A DNA stretch of 6,604 nt from Oscillospiraceae bacterium (lineage in GTDB: Bacteria > Bacillota > Clostridia > Saccharofermentanales > Saccharofermentanaceae): assembly GCA_902767145.1 (NCBI GenBank), contig CACXGG010000122.1:1-6604 (forward strand), written 5' to 3'. The first letter of the stretch is position 1. Every line of letters starts with the position of its first letter. A model generated the notes under the pieces. It searched no databases, had not been told where the DNA came from, and worked only from the letters and a program-made list of their open reading frames with translations. Of this stretch, positions 1-5,512 are shown in pieces. Both the position numbers and the translations under genes were made by a program.

Positions 1-33
1 AGAACTTCCGCAGTTGATAACTAAGATCTTCAT
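1..33 (-). CDS. ackA: Acetate kinase, N-terminal fragment (cut by window edge)
   Basis: Only the first 11 codons lie in the window; they read MKILVINCGSS. This is the characteristic start of acetate kinase, the first beta strand and phosphate-binding loop of the ASKHA fold, with the conserved Asn at residue 7. The enzyme interconverts acetyl phosphate plus ADP and acetate plus ATP in the cytoplasm. The start is supported by an AAGGAG ribosome site (42-47 on the complement) placed 8 nt upstream. The gene follows pta by 28 nt with no terminator between them, so the two are almost certainly cotranscribed. That is the usual pta-ackA arrangement, in which Pta makes the acetyl phosphate that AckA uses to form ATP. 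The fragment is very short, but motif and context agree. Confidence 0.9.
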   Translation of the reverse strand, partial: MKILVINCGSS

Positions 34-61
34 ATTATTAACTCCTTAAATTGATTTCTCT

Positions 62-1147
62 TTATGCTTCCTGAGCCTGGACTGCAGTGATGGTGACTGT
101 ACCTACGATATCATCTGCATAGCAGCCTCTGGACAGATCGTTAACGGGCATTGCAAGACCCTGAAGGACAGGACCGTATGCGTTAGCCTTTGCAAGTCTC
201 TGGACCAGCTTATATCCGATATTACCTGCCTCGAGGGAAGGGAATACAAGAGTATTTGCATGACCTGCGACCTTGCTGTCAGGTGCCTTGAGCTTACCTA
301 CCTCCTCAACGAGAGCAGCATCAAGCTGAAGCTCACCGTCAACGATGAGCTCGGGATACTTCTCGTGAGCGATCTTAACTGCCTCGGATACCTTTGTGAC
401 ATCATCGTGCTTAGCTGAACCCATTGTGGAATAGGAGAGCATTGCGACCTTTGCTGTCTTTCCGGAGAACTGCTCGAAGGAATCAGCGGAGAGCTTTGCG
501 ATCTCAGCGAGCTTGGGTGAATCGAAGTCAGTATTTACTGCGCAGTCAGCGAAGATGAAAAGACCATTCTCACCGAGAGTGCAGTCAGGGACCTCCATCA
601 TGAAGAATCCGGAAACAGAGGAAACGCCCTTCTTCATCTTAAGGAGCTGAAGAGCGGGGCGGATAGTATTACCTGTGGAGTGGCAAGCGCCGGAAACTGC
701 ACCGTCAGCATCGCCGCACTTGCACATAAGGCATGCATAGTACATATAGTCTGTCTCCATGAGCTGCTGTGCCTTCTCGGGAGTGATGCCCTTCTTCTGT
801 GCGCCTTCGATAAGAGCCTGTGTCTCTTCTTCGGAAAGGCCCTTCTTCTCAGCCTTGGCCTTTGCAGCTGCCACCATGGTATCAACACCGCGGAGCTCGA
901 TGAACTTATCTATATACTTCTGCTTATTCTCGTCATTAAAAGGATCTACGATCTTTGCGCCGGAGATATCATATCCCTTGCCGTACTTCTCGATCTCCTC
1001 GGGTGTTCCGATGATGATGAGATCTGCTATACCTTCTTTAAGGATCTTTTCTGCTGCATCGAAAGTCCTCGTATCCATTGATTCGGGAAGAACGATAGTC
1101 TTCTTGTCAGCCTTTGCTTTTGCCTTGATTTCGTCGATAAAAGCCAT
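62..1147 (-). CDS. pta: Phosphate acetyltransferase
   Basis: Pta converts acetyl-CoA plus phosphate to acetyl phosphate and CoA, the first step of the acetate-forming ATP pathway. The 361-residue product is a single PTA_PTB catalytic domain, without the long N-terminal regulatory domains of enterobacterial Pta. Diagnostic segments are the start KKTIVLPE (15-22), GDADGAVSGACHSTGNT (145-161) and the C-terminal PVNDLSRGCYADDIVG (334-349). By family analogy, R340 and D346 match the catalytic-site Arg and Asp of the archaeal enzyme. Short-form Pta is usually about 325-335 residues. The excess is explained by an extra segment near residues 87-117, rich in Ala, Lys and Glu and probably helical, between the ELR and KKGITPEKA motifs. 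The ATG is preceded by an AAAGGAG site about 6 nt upstream. ackA follows 28 nt downstream. Confidence 0.96.
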   Translation of the reverse strand: MAFIDEIKAKAKADKKTIVLPESMDTRTFDAAEKILKEGIADLIIIGTPEEIEKYGKGYDISGAKIVDPFNDENKQKYIDKFIELRGVDTMVAAAKAKAEKKGLSEEETQALIEGAQKKGITPEKAQQLMETDYMYYACLMCKCGDADGAVSGACHSTGNTIRPALQLLKMKKGVSSVSGFFMMEVPDCTLGENGLFIFADCAVNTDFDSPKLAEIAKLSADSFEQFSGKTAKVAMLSYSTMGSAKHDDVTKVSEAVKIAHEKYPELIVDGELQLDAALVEEVGKLKAPDSKVAGHANTLVFPSLEAGNIGYKLVQRLAKANAYGPVLQGLAMPVNDLSRGCYADDIVGTVTITAVQAQEA

Positions 1148-1191
1148 AAGTCTTCTCCTTTATATTATTAATAAGTAAAAATCACCAATTC

Positions 1192-1220
1192 AGTATACTC
1201 TTCAGGAGAAAGCTTTTCAA
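1192..1220 (-). promoter_or_regulatory. Sigma-A-type promoter of the pta-ackA operon
   Basis: On the minus strand a TTGAAA -35 box (1215-1220) and a TATACT -10 box (1192-1197) are separated by exactly 17 nt, close to the vegetative consensus. Transcription would start near 1185, giving a leader of roughly 38 nt with the pta ribosome site. The -35 box lies only 7 nt past the stop codon of the upstream minus-strand gene, and I see no terminator between them. Some pta transcripts may therefore also read through from that gene. The start site is inferred. Confidence 0.7.
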
Positions 1221-1227
1221 TTTGAAA
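1215..1227. repeat. Perfect inverted repeat overlapping the pta -35 box
   Basis: The plus strand reads TTTCAA-T-TTGAAA, a 13-bp perfect dyad with one central base. One half is exactly the -35 hexamer of the pta promoter, so a bound regulator would cover the polymerase contact. The repeat is AT-rich and short, so chance is possible. Confidence 0.35.
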
Positions 1228-2463
1228 TCACCTTACGGCGAGACAAACTTCCAGGTTTTCCCTGGCGACGAAATAATACCTGTCGTCAAGGGATCTGTAT
1301 ACCATGCTCAGTGCCGGGCTGGAGGAATAGGTGGCCACCCTGCTGCCGATCCTGGAGCAGGCATTGGCATAAAGGTCCGTATCATCGGAATAAAAGCCGA
1401 TATACATGATATCCACGTAGGAATCCACAGCCTCTTCCCCGTCCGTCTGGCCTGTTACCAGATAATATTCGTCATACAGAGTGCCCAGGTTCATCATATT
1501 ATTCTTGACCCAACTGAAGCTGTCCTGGGGAAGGCTGTCCACCTCCGCCAGATTTCTCATGGTGCGGATGGAATCCACCACATTGATGGCTGCGGCCGTA
1601 TCCTTAAAGTAGACATAGCTCACAGTGCCATCCTCAAGGGTCGTATATGCATAGGCATAAAGGGGTATATCATCTGATGCCCTGGCATCGAGTACCACCT
1701 GAAGGTTGCGGTCAAAGCTGCCCTCGGGAAGAAGTCCGTTCTCCTCCAGGGACCGTATGAGATTAAGCCTTATGGAGGAAAGCTCCACACCTGAAAAAGA
1801 ATAGAGCTCCGTCTCCTCTGTACCTGCCGGGGCCTCCAGTGTTGAATGCATCGCTCCGTCAGCATCGGGCTCCAGAGTTGAGACAAATCCGGAATCCTGA
1901 TAGGAAGCGGCAGAAAGATCAGATGCTGCCACCATTCCGTTCTCATCGAAGAGCCTGTCGATCATCTCCTTGATGGCCCTGTAGTCATCACTGGTGCCGT
2001 AAGCGGAATAATAGGTAACATATCCTTCCAGCCATGCCATCTGTTCCGAGACGCTCTGTCCCTCCACATCGAGCCTGGAAATAACTTCATTTTTAAGGGT
2101 CACCGCCGCGAACCTGTCGCTGTCCCTGACATAAGCCTTCATAAGAAGTGCCTGGTCGCTCAGAAGATAGATCCCTGACTCCTCCTTGGGCTCCGTGGTG
2201 AGCCTCCCCTCTATCATGTACGTGGAAGGGATCAGGACACCGTCATCCCCGTTTTCCAGCATCAGGTCCTTGATCCTGGACCACAGGTAGTCACCGGTGA
2301 TATTGTAGTCGGAAGCTATGTCCTTCCATTCAAAGGAGATGGTCCTGGTCTGCAGGGTGATGGCACCGGCATTGCCGTAGGTCCTGCTGTACCAGATATA
2401 TGCACCTCCCAGGATGAGAGCCGCTGCGGCAATGATAACGATTGTGGTGATCTTTTTTCGCAT
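1228..2463 (-). CDS. Membrane-anchored extracellular protein of unknown function, possibly glycosidase-fold
   Basis: I do not firmly recognise this 411-residue protein. Its N-terminus is basic (MRKK) followed by a hydrophobic helix (about 5-25, ending GGAYIWY). No lipobox cysteine or clear signal-peptidase site is visible, so a signal anchor with the rest outside the cell is likely. The remainder (about 40-411) is acidic and helical, with recurring aromatic-rich helices such as WLEGYVTYYSAYG (144-156) and LGTLYDEYYLVTG (326-338). The segment LLSDQALLMKAYVRDSDRF (100-118) loosely recalls the SEGxxY helix of GH8-type six-hairpin glycosidases. An Asp stands where those have the catalytic Glu, so this is only a weak suggestion. 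The ATG has a modest AGGGA site 8 nt upstream. The gene lies between tmcAL (divergent) and pta (same strand, 80 nt downstream). Confidence 0.85.
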   Translation of the reverse strand: MRKKITTIVIIAAAALILGGAYIWYSRTYGNAGAITLQTRTISFEWKDIASDYNITGDYLWSRIKDLMLENGDDGVLIPSTYMIEGRLTTEPKEESGIYLLSDQALLMKAYVRDSDRFAAVTLKNEVISRLDVEGQSVSEQMAWLEGYVTYYSAYGTSDDYRAIKEMIDRLFDENGMVAASDLSAASYQDSGFVSTLEPDADGAMHSTLEAPAGTEETELYSFSGVELSSIRLNLIRSLEENGLLPEGSFDRNLQVVLDARASDDIPLYAYAYTTLEDGTVSYVYFKDTAAAINVVDSIRTMRNLAEVDSLPQDSFSWVKNNMMNLGTLYDEYYLVTGQTDGEEAVDSYVDIMYIGFYSDDTDLYANACSRIGSRVATYSSSPALSMVYRSLDDRYYFVARENLEVCLAVR

Positions 2464-2464
2464 C

Positions 2465-2493
2465 TTTATGTTCCCTGCATTTTTGAATATAAT
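2465..2493 (+). promoter_or_regulatory. Probable tmcAL promoter
   Basis: A consensus TATAAT -10 box lies at 2488-2493, about 33 nt before the tmcAL ATG. A weak -35 candidate, TTTATG (2465-2470), is placed 17 nt upstream. The predicted start near 2500 leaves a leader of about 26 nt containing an A/G-rich ribosome site (AAAGGAAAGG, 2512-2521). The -10 belongs to a 12-bp palindrome, ATATAATTATAT (2487-2498), that supplies -10 boxes in both directions. Confidence 0.5.
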
Positions 2494-2497
2494 TATA
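2492..2497 (-). promoter_or_regulatory. -10 box for the minus-strand membrane-anchored gene
   Basis: The minus strand reads TATAAT, the exact -10 consensus, about 28 nt upstream of the ATG at 2463. No good -35 box is found at 16-18 nt; the best is TTTCCT at 16 nt. It overlaps the -10 box of the divergent tmcAL promoter by 2 bp. Confidence 0.5.
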
Positions 2498-2526
2498 TCC
2501 TAAAGGAAAACAAAGGAAAGGCAAAA

Positions 2527-3747
2527 ATGAGAGTAATAGGGATCGTCGCAGAGTTCAATCCGTTCCACAACGGACACGAGGAACTCATAAAGAGAGCCAG
2601 GGAAAAGGTGGGTGACCCAAGAGCAGTGGTCATGTCCGTCATGAGCGGTCCCTTTGTCCAGAGAGGCCTCCCTTCCGTCCTTCCAAAGCACGTAAGGACA
2701 GAGTCCGCCCTTAAGTGCGGATGCGATGTCGTCCTGGAGATCCCCTTCACTTTTGCCTGTGCCCCTTCGGAGCGTTTTGCCCACGGAGCCATCGAACTTC
2801 TCTACAGGACCGGCGTAGTAACGGATATCGCCTTCGGCGTGGACTGCAAAGACCCCGACATCCTCTACGAACTGGCGGACGTCGAGCCCGACGAAGACGT
2901 CCTTAAGGACCGTCTGTCCTCCGGCATGAACTTCCCCGCCGCCAGGAGCGAAGCGGTCCTTGCAAACTTCCCTGACGCAGACGAAGCAAAAAAAGAGATA
3001 ATAAGGGATGCCCTGAGGCAGCCCAACTCCATCCTGGCCCTGGACTACATAAGGGAGATAAGAAAGCAGAAAGCCGGCTTTAAGATCCACATGATCAGCC
3101 GCACTCTGGACAGCTCCGCCACCTCCATCAGAAACGATATATACGGACTGGAAGACAGCAGAAGTGTAGCCACTCTTGCAGATACCCTCATGGGAAAGAT
3201 CCCCGACAGAGCCCTGGCAGCATACCTCTCAAAGCTTGGCGGATACTGCCATATAGCAGATATGGAAAAATACATGGAAAACATCTGCCTCGAAGTGGAA
3301 AGGACCCCTGACACGGAAGGCACCGCCTACATGGGAGACAGTCTTGAGGGGCATATCAGAAATACCCTGGATGAGGCAAGGAGCTGCGGTTTCAGGTCCA
3401 TATCCGAAAAGCTGGCCACAAAGCACTTCACCATGCCCAGGATCTACAGGGCCATGTCATCACTTCTTACAGGACAGACAGAAGACTACATAGAAAGAGA
3501 AAAGCACCTTCAGTACATAAGGGTACTGGGCTTTACGAGAGAAGGCAGATACTGCCTTAAGATAATGGGAAAATGCGCAAGGCTTCCAGTGATCCATAAC
3601 TGCTCCGATGCACTGGAGCTCTATTCCGGAAACGAAAGGCTCAAGGAGCAGTTCGAACTGGACCTTCTGGCCAACAACATCCAGGCAGGGCTCCTGGGTC
3701 TTAAGAGAGACTACGAGTGGGAGCTCCCCCCTGTGATCTCAAGATAA
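2527..3747 (+). CDS. tmcAL: tRNA(Met) cytidine acetate ligase, TmcAL (YlbM family)
   Basis: This 406-residue protein matches the TmcAL/YlbM family (formerly DUF795) over its full length. In Bacillus subtilis the family activates acetate with ATP to acetyl-adenylate and acetylates the wobble C34 of elongator tRNA-Met to form ac4C. Visible family motifs are GIVAEFNPFHNGH (5-17), with the nucleotidyltransferase HxGH signature at H14-H17; SGPFVQRGLP (40-49); QPNSILALDYI (165-175); and SSATSIR (196-202). The C-terminal part (about 225-406) is helical and presumably binds tRNA. The start is fixed by MRVIGIV, the expected first beta strand, and by an AAAGGAAAGG site just upstream. The gene is divergent from the 411-residue anchored protein, with pta-ackA beyond it, so an acetate-using enzyme sits near the acetate-making pathway. 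Its 3' end overlaps the convergent DUF2752 gene by 9 nt. Confidence 0.95.
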   Translation: MRVIGIVAEFNPFHNGHEELIKRAREKVGDPRAVVMSVMSGPFVQRGLPSVLPKHVRTESALKCGCDVVLEIPFTFACAPSERFAHGAIELLYRTGVVTDIAFGVDCKDPDILYELADVEPDEDVLKDRLSSGMNFPAARSEAVLANFPDADEAKKEIIRDALRQPNSILALDYIREIRKQKAGFKIHMISRTLDSSATSIRNDIYGLEDSRSVATLADTLMGKIPDRALAAYLSKLGGYCHIADMEKYMENICLEVERTPDTEGTAYMGDSLEGHIRNTLDEARSCGFRSISEKLATKHFTMPRIYRAMSSLLTGQTEDYIEREKHLQYIRVLGFTREGRYCLKIMGKCARLPVIHNCSDALELYSGNERLKEQFELDLLANNIQAGLLGLKRDYEWELPPVISR

Positions 3748-4140
3748 AAAGGGATAGATATTTCTAAGTATCCCGAAAGCGATAAGACATACAACATATA
3801 TACTTGCCGCTATGGTATTCACCAGACGCGGTAGACGACCTATCCTGGAACCAAGATAATAACACGCTTCGGAAAAGACAAGTTCCAGAGCCAGAAAAGG
3901 CAGTGTCAGGAAAAGGAAGGAATTAGCTTCGAAGGCCCCCGGGATATCCAGACAGAAAAGACGTACAAACAGGGTGGTAATGCCACAGCCCGGACATTTC
4001 CACCCTGTAATAAGCCTTATGGGGCACGGGATACCAAGGCCCGTGAACCTGACCCAGATACAATAGACTGTACCCAGCAGAAGGACCGCTGCATAAAGGC
4101 GGACCCTCTTTCTTATCTTTTCAGAAAGATCTTCATCCAT
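3739..4140 (-). CDS. DUF2752-type small membrane protein with CPGCG motif
   Basis: This 133-residue protein has three hydrophobic segments (about 14-32, 72-90 and 108-126). Between the first two lies WKCPGCGITTLFVRLFCLDIPGAFEAN, split here as WKCPGCGITT (47-56) and the following FVRLFCLDIPGAFEAN; this matches the DUF2752 family hallmark of CPxCGxT followed by an Asn-containing helix. The family's function is unknown; the cysteine pair could bind a metal or be redox active. I chose the ATG at 4140 because it overlaps the stop of the upstream gene by 8 nt (ATGGATGA), which suggests translational coupling; neither start has a clear ribosome site. An in-frame ATG at 4179 would add 13 residues and overlap the upstream gene by 47 nt. 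It is second in an operon with the zinc-ribbon gene. Its 3' end overlaps tmcAL by 9 nt. Confidence 0.85.
   Translation of the reverse strand: MDEDLSEKIRKRVRLYAAVLLLGTVYCIWVRFTGLGIPCPIRLITGWKCPGCGITTLFVRLFCLDIPGAFEANSFLFLTLPFLALELVFSEACYYLGSRIGRLPRLVNTIAASIYVVCLIAFGILRNIYPFLS
3741..3774 (-). terminator. Weak terminator-like hairpin at the 3' end of the DUF2752 gene
   Basis: On the minus strand GGGATA (3769-3774) can pair with TATCCC (3751-3756) across a 12-nt loop. The second arm is followed directly by TTTTTATCTT. That is the order of an intrinsic terminator, but the stem is only 6 bp with three G-C pairs. The T-run lies inside the last codons of the DUF2752 gene, before its TGA. No hairpin with a T-run is seen on the plus strand after tmcAL. 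Confidence 0.3.
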
Positions 4141-4852
4141 GTCTGATGGCTTTGTTGATCGTATCCTGCATAATGGCATGGTTTACGATGGCAAGCTCGA
4201 AGATAGAAAGGATCAGGAAGATGATGTTGTAGTTTCCGTCAGGGTTTCCATTGATCTTGTCGACCTGCTCCCCCATCTTAAAGTTCCAGAAGAAACCATA
4301 GATACCGCATGTAATGATACAGAAAACGATAACAAGAACGCCGTCTGTATATTCCTTCTCTCCTGCCAGCTCATTGATCTCCTTGTTGAGCATATACATC
4401 CAGTAAAGACCATAGATGCCGCATGTGATAAAAGTAAGTATTATGCATACAACGATGTTCCTGTCCGTTCCTACCCCTGCCCTCACATTGGGAGCACTGT
4501 AGGAAGAACCGGAAGAATGATCATCAGAAGATGAGATGGGAACGATAGGGGCCGCATCCACCTTGGGAGCAGATGTCTCTTCCACCTCCAGAGGCTCGAC
4601 TGCCGGTGCCTCAACTGTTTCCTTTACTTCTTCTACTGCCTCAGCAGCAGCTTCCTCAACTTCAGCAGAAGCCTCTTCCACTGTTTCTTCAGCTGTCTCT
4701 ACAGCTTCAGCAGTGGCCTCTTCCACGGTCTCCGCAACTTCCTCTGCTGCCTCTTCGACCTTCTCAACTGCATCCGTCATGGAAGCTCCGCAGTTAGTAC
4801 AGAACCTTACATTATCTTCAACCTGTGCACCGCACTCGGGACATATCTTCAT
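4133..4852 (-). CDS. Zinc-ribbon membrane protein with Ala/Glu linker and DUF4234 domain
   Basis: The 239-residue protein has three parts. Residues 1-24 form a zinc ribbon with two CxxC knuckles (C4, C7, C18, C21). Residues about 28-128 are a linker: first an Ala/Glu/Val repeat predicted to be helical (32-82), then a Pro/Ser-rich stretch. Residues about 130-239 match the DUF4234 type, with three hydrophobic segments (about 132-152, 172-190 and 208-226). The motif ITCGIYG occurs twice (142-148 and 180-186), each time followed by an aromatic/Met run and an acidic helix ending in Gly, which suggests an internal duplication. The function is unknown; zinc-ribbon heads on bacterial membrane proteins are common and usually face the cytoplasm. 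A GGAGG site (4861-4865 on the complement) 8 nt upstream fixes the start. The DUF2752 gene overlaps its stop by 8 nt, and a LytTR regulator gene diverges from it. Confidence 0.9.
   Translation of the reverse strand: MKICPECGAQVEDNVRFCTNCGASMTDAVEKVEEAAEEVAETVEEATAEAVETAEETVEEASAEVEEAAAEAVEEVKETVEAPAVEPLEVEETSAPKVDAAPIVPISSSDDHSSGSSYSAPNVRAGVGTDRNIVVCIILTFITCGIYGLYWMYMLNKEINELAGEKEYTDGVLVIVFCIITCGIYGFFWNFKMGEQVDKINGNPDGNYNIIFLILSIFELAIVNHAIMQDTINKAIRHG
4610..4759 (-). repeat. Degenerate tandem repeat encoding an Ala/Glu helix
   Basis: Within the zinc-ribbon gene, residues 32-81 form imperfect units beginning VEEA: an 11-residue unit, then VEEATAEAVETAEET (43-57) and VEEASAEVEEAAAEA (58-72), then a partial unit from 73. 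The two full units are 45 nt each. Few basic residues occur, so the segment is strongly acidic. Confidence 0.7.
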
Positions 4853-4885
4853 TTCTTTATCCTCCGTTTATATATACTACAGACT

Positions 4886-4894
4886 AATATATCA
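4886..4894 (-). promoter_or_regulatory. Possible extended -10 promoter of the zinc-ribbon/DUF2752 operon
   Basis: The minus strand reads TGATATATT, a TATATT -10 box (4886-4891) with the TGn extension, about 34 nt upstream of the ATG. No good -35 box is seen, which extended -10 promoters tolerate. A start near 4879 would leave about 27 nt of leader containing the GGAGG site. An alternative, TTGTGA with TATATA 17 nt on, would start transcription inside the ribosome site and is less likely. Confidence 0.4.
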
Positions 4895-4930
4895 CAACGC
4901 GGTCTTCCGCAGCACTTTCCTTTGAACAGG

Positions 4931-5007
4931 AATACCTGCTTTGTGCAAGATATTGCCATTTTTATGCAATGTGTTCGGATTTCGAGAATTTTACGGAAAC
5001 AGGTATT
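4931..5007. repeat. Spaced inverted repeat in the divergent regulatory region
   Basis: AATACCTG (4931-4938) and CAGGTATT (5000-5007) are perfect inverted copies 61 nt apart. The first is also part of a small dyad, CAGG-AATA-CCTG (4927-4938), and both are preceded by AACAGG-like sequence (4925-4930 and 4998-5003). They lie between the zinc-ribbon operon and the LytTR gene, where binding sites for a regulator of both would be expected. No binding protein is assigned. Confidence 0.35.
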
Positions 5008-5009
5008 AT
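4981..5009 (+). promoter_or_regulatory. Weak candidate promoter of the LytTR operon
   Basis: TATTAT (5004-5009) is the best -10 match upstream of the LytTR gene. At 17 nt spacing the -35 position holds TTCGAG (4981-4986), a poor match, so the promoter may need an activator. A start near 5016 would place the 12-bp palindrome at 5023-5034 just downstream, in the early transcribed region. Confidence 0.3.
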
Positions 5010-5022
5010 CATAGGAGCATAA

Positions 5023-5034
5023 GAAAACGTTTTC
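5023..5034. promoter_or_regulatory. 12-bp palindrome resembling a CcpA/LacI-family operator
   Basis: GAAAACGTTTTC is a perfect palindrome with a central CG, ending 25 nt before the LytTR start codon. It equals the inner 12 bases of the symmetric catabolite-response element TGAAANCGNTTTCA; the outermost bases (A and G here) do not match. LacI-family operators share this CG-centred form. The position downstream of the candidate -10 box would suit a repressing roadblock. Confidence 0.5.
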
Positions 5035-5059
5035 GATCAAACTAAGTGAGGTCACATAA

Positions 5060-5500
5060 ATGAATATCAAGATGATGCTTGATCCGGATGATCCGATGAG
5101 AGATGCCCTTCAGGGGATGGGAATAACAGACGATCCCGCCTCCGAATACTGTATCTTCAGGAAGAGCAGGAACGTCGGTTATATCCAGGGAAGAAAAGAA
5201 GACCAGACATTCTATGTGGATGTAAAGACCCTGATCTTTATCGAGAGCCTGGGACACGATATCATCCTTCACACCAGGGATGGGGCATACCGTTCTTCAG
5301 AAAGACTGAAGAGCCTGGAAAGCATTCTCGACCCCGGCAGGTTCCTCCGCATCAGCAATTCGGTGATCGTTAACCTGAAGGAGATCAAAAGGATAGAATC
5401 ATCTGTATTTCAAAGATTCGTGCTTCACCTGACAAGTGGTGACCGTGTGGATGTGACCCGCAGTTACTACTATATCTTCAAGGAAAAGATAGGGATATGA
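5060..5500 (+). CDS. Stand-alone LytTR-domain transcriptional regulator
   Basis: This 146-residue protein carries a LytTR DNA-binding domain over about residues 50-146. Matching features are FYVDVKTLIFIES (51-63), DGAYRSSERLKSLE (74-87), RFLRISNSVIVNLKEI (94-109) and DVTRSYYYIFKEKIG (131-145), the expected order for this beta-strand fold, which binds DNA in the major groove. There is no receiver domain: the first 50 residues are short and start MNIKMMLDPDD, like the N-termini of LytTR proteins that work outside two-component systems. Such proteins often control their own operon and are paired with a small membrane protein. A GTGAGG site 8 nt upstream supports the start. The next gene follows after 12 nt, so the pair is an operon. 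A palindrome (5023-5034) lies in its leader. Confidence 0.9.
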   Translation: MNIKMMLDPDDPMRDALQGMGITDDPASEYCIFRKSRNVGYIQGRKEDQTFYVDVKTLIFIESLGHDIILHTRDGAYRSSERLKSLESILDPGRFLRISNSVIVNLKEIKRIESSVFQRFVLHLTSGDRVDVTRSYYYIFKEKIGI

Positions 5501-5512
5501 AAGGAGTTTTTT

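Noticed and set aside
680..1178. Plus-strand open frames opposite pta
   Set aside because: They lie antisense to a clearly recognised gene, have Cys/Leu/Ser-rich composition and show no family motif.
1222..1227. Plus-strand TTGAAA as a divergent -35 box
   Set aside because: No -10 box lies 15-19 nt downstream on the plus strand and no plus-strand gene follows.
1222..1677. Plus-strand open frame of 151 codons with many Ile, Gly and His residues
   Set aside because: It is antisense to the 411-residue anchored protein and has no ribosome site or recognisable domain.
4141..4179. Longer start of the DUF2752 gene adding 13 residues
   Set aside because: It has no ribosome site and overlaps the upstream gene by 47 nt. 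The ATG at 4140 overlaps the upstream stop by 8 nt, typical of translational coupling. The choice is not certain.
4863..4871. TCCGTTTAT, a match to the LytTR half-site consensus
   Set aside because: It overlaps the ribosome site of the zinc-ribbon gene and has no second half-site at the expected spacing, so it is probably chance.
4536..4925. Plus-strand open frame of 129 codons rich in Ser, Ala and Thr
   Set aside because: It is the antisense of the Ala/Glu repeat in the zinc-ribbon gene, whose low complexity keeps the other strand free of stops; no ribosome site or domain is seen.
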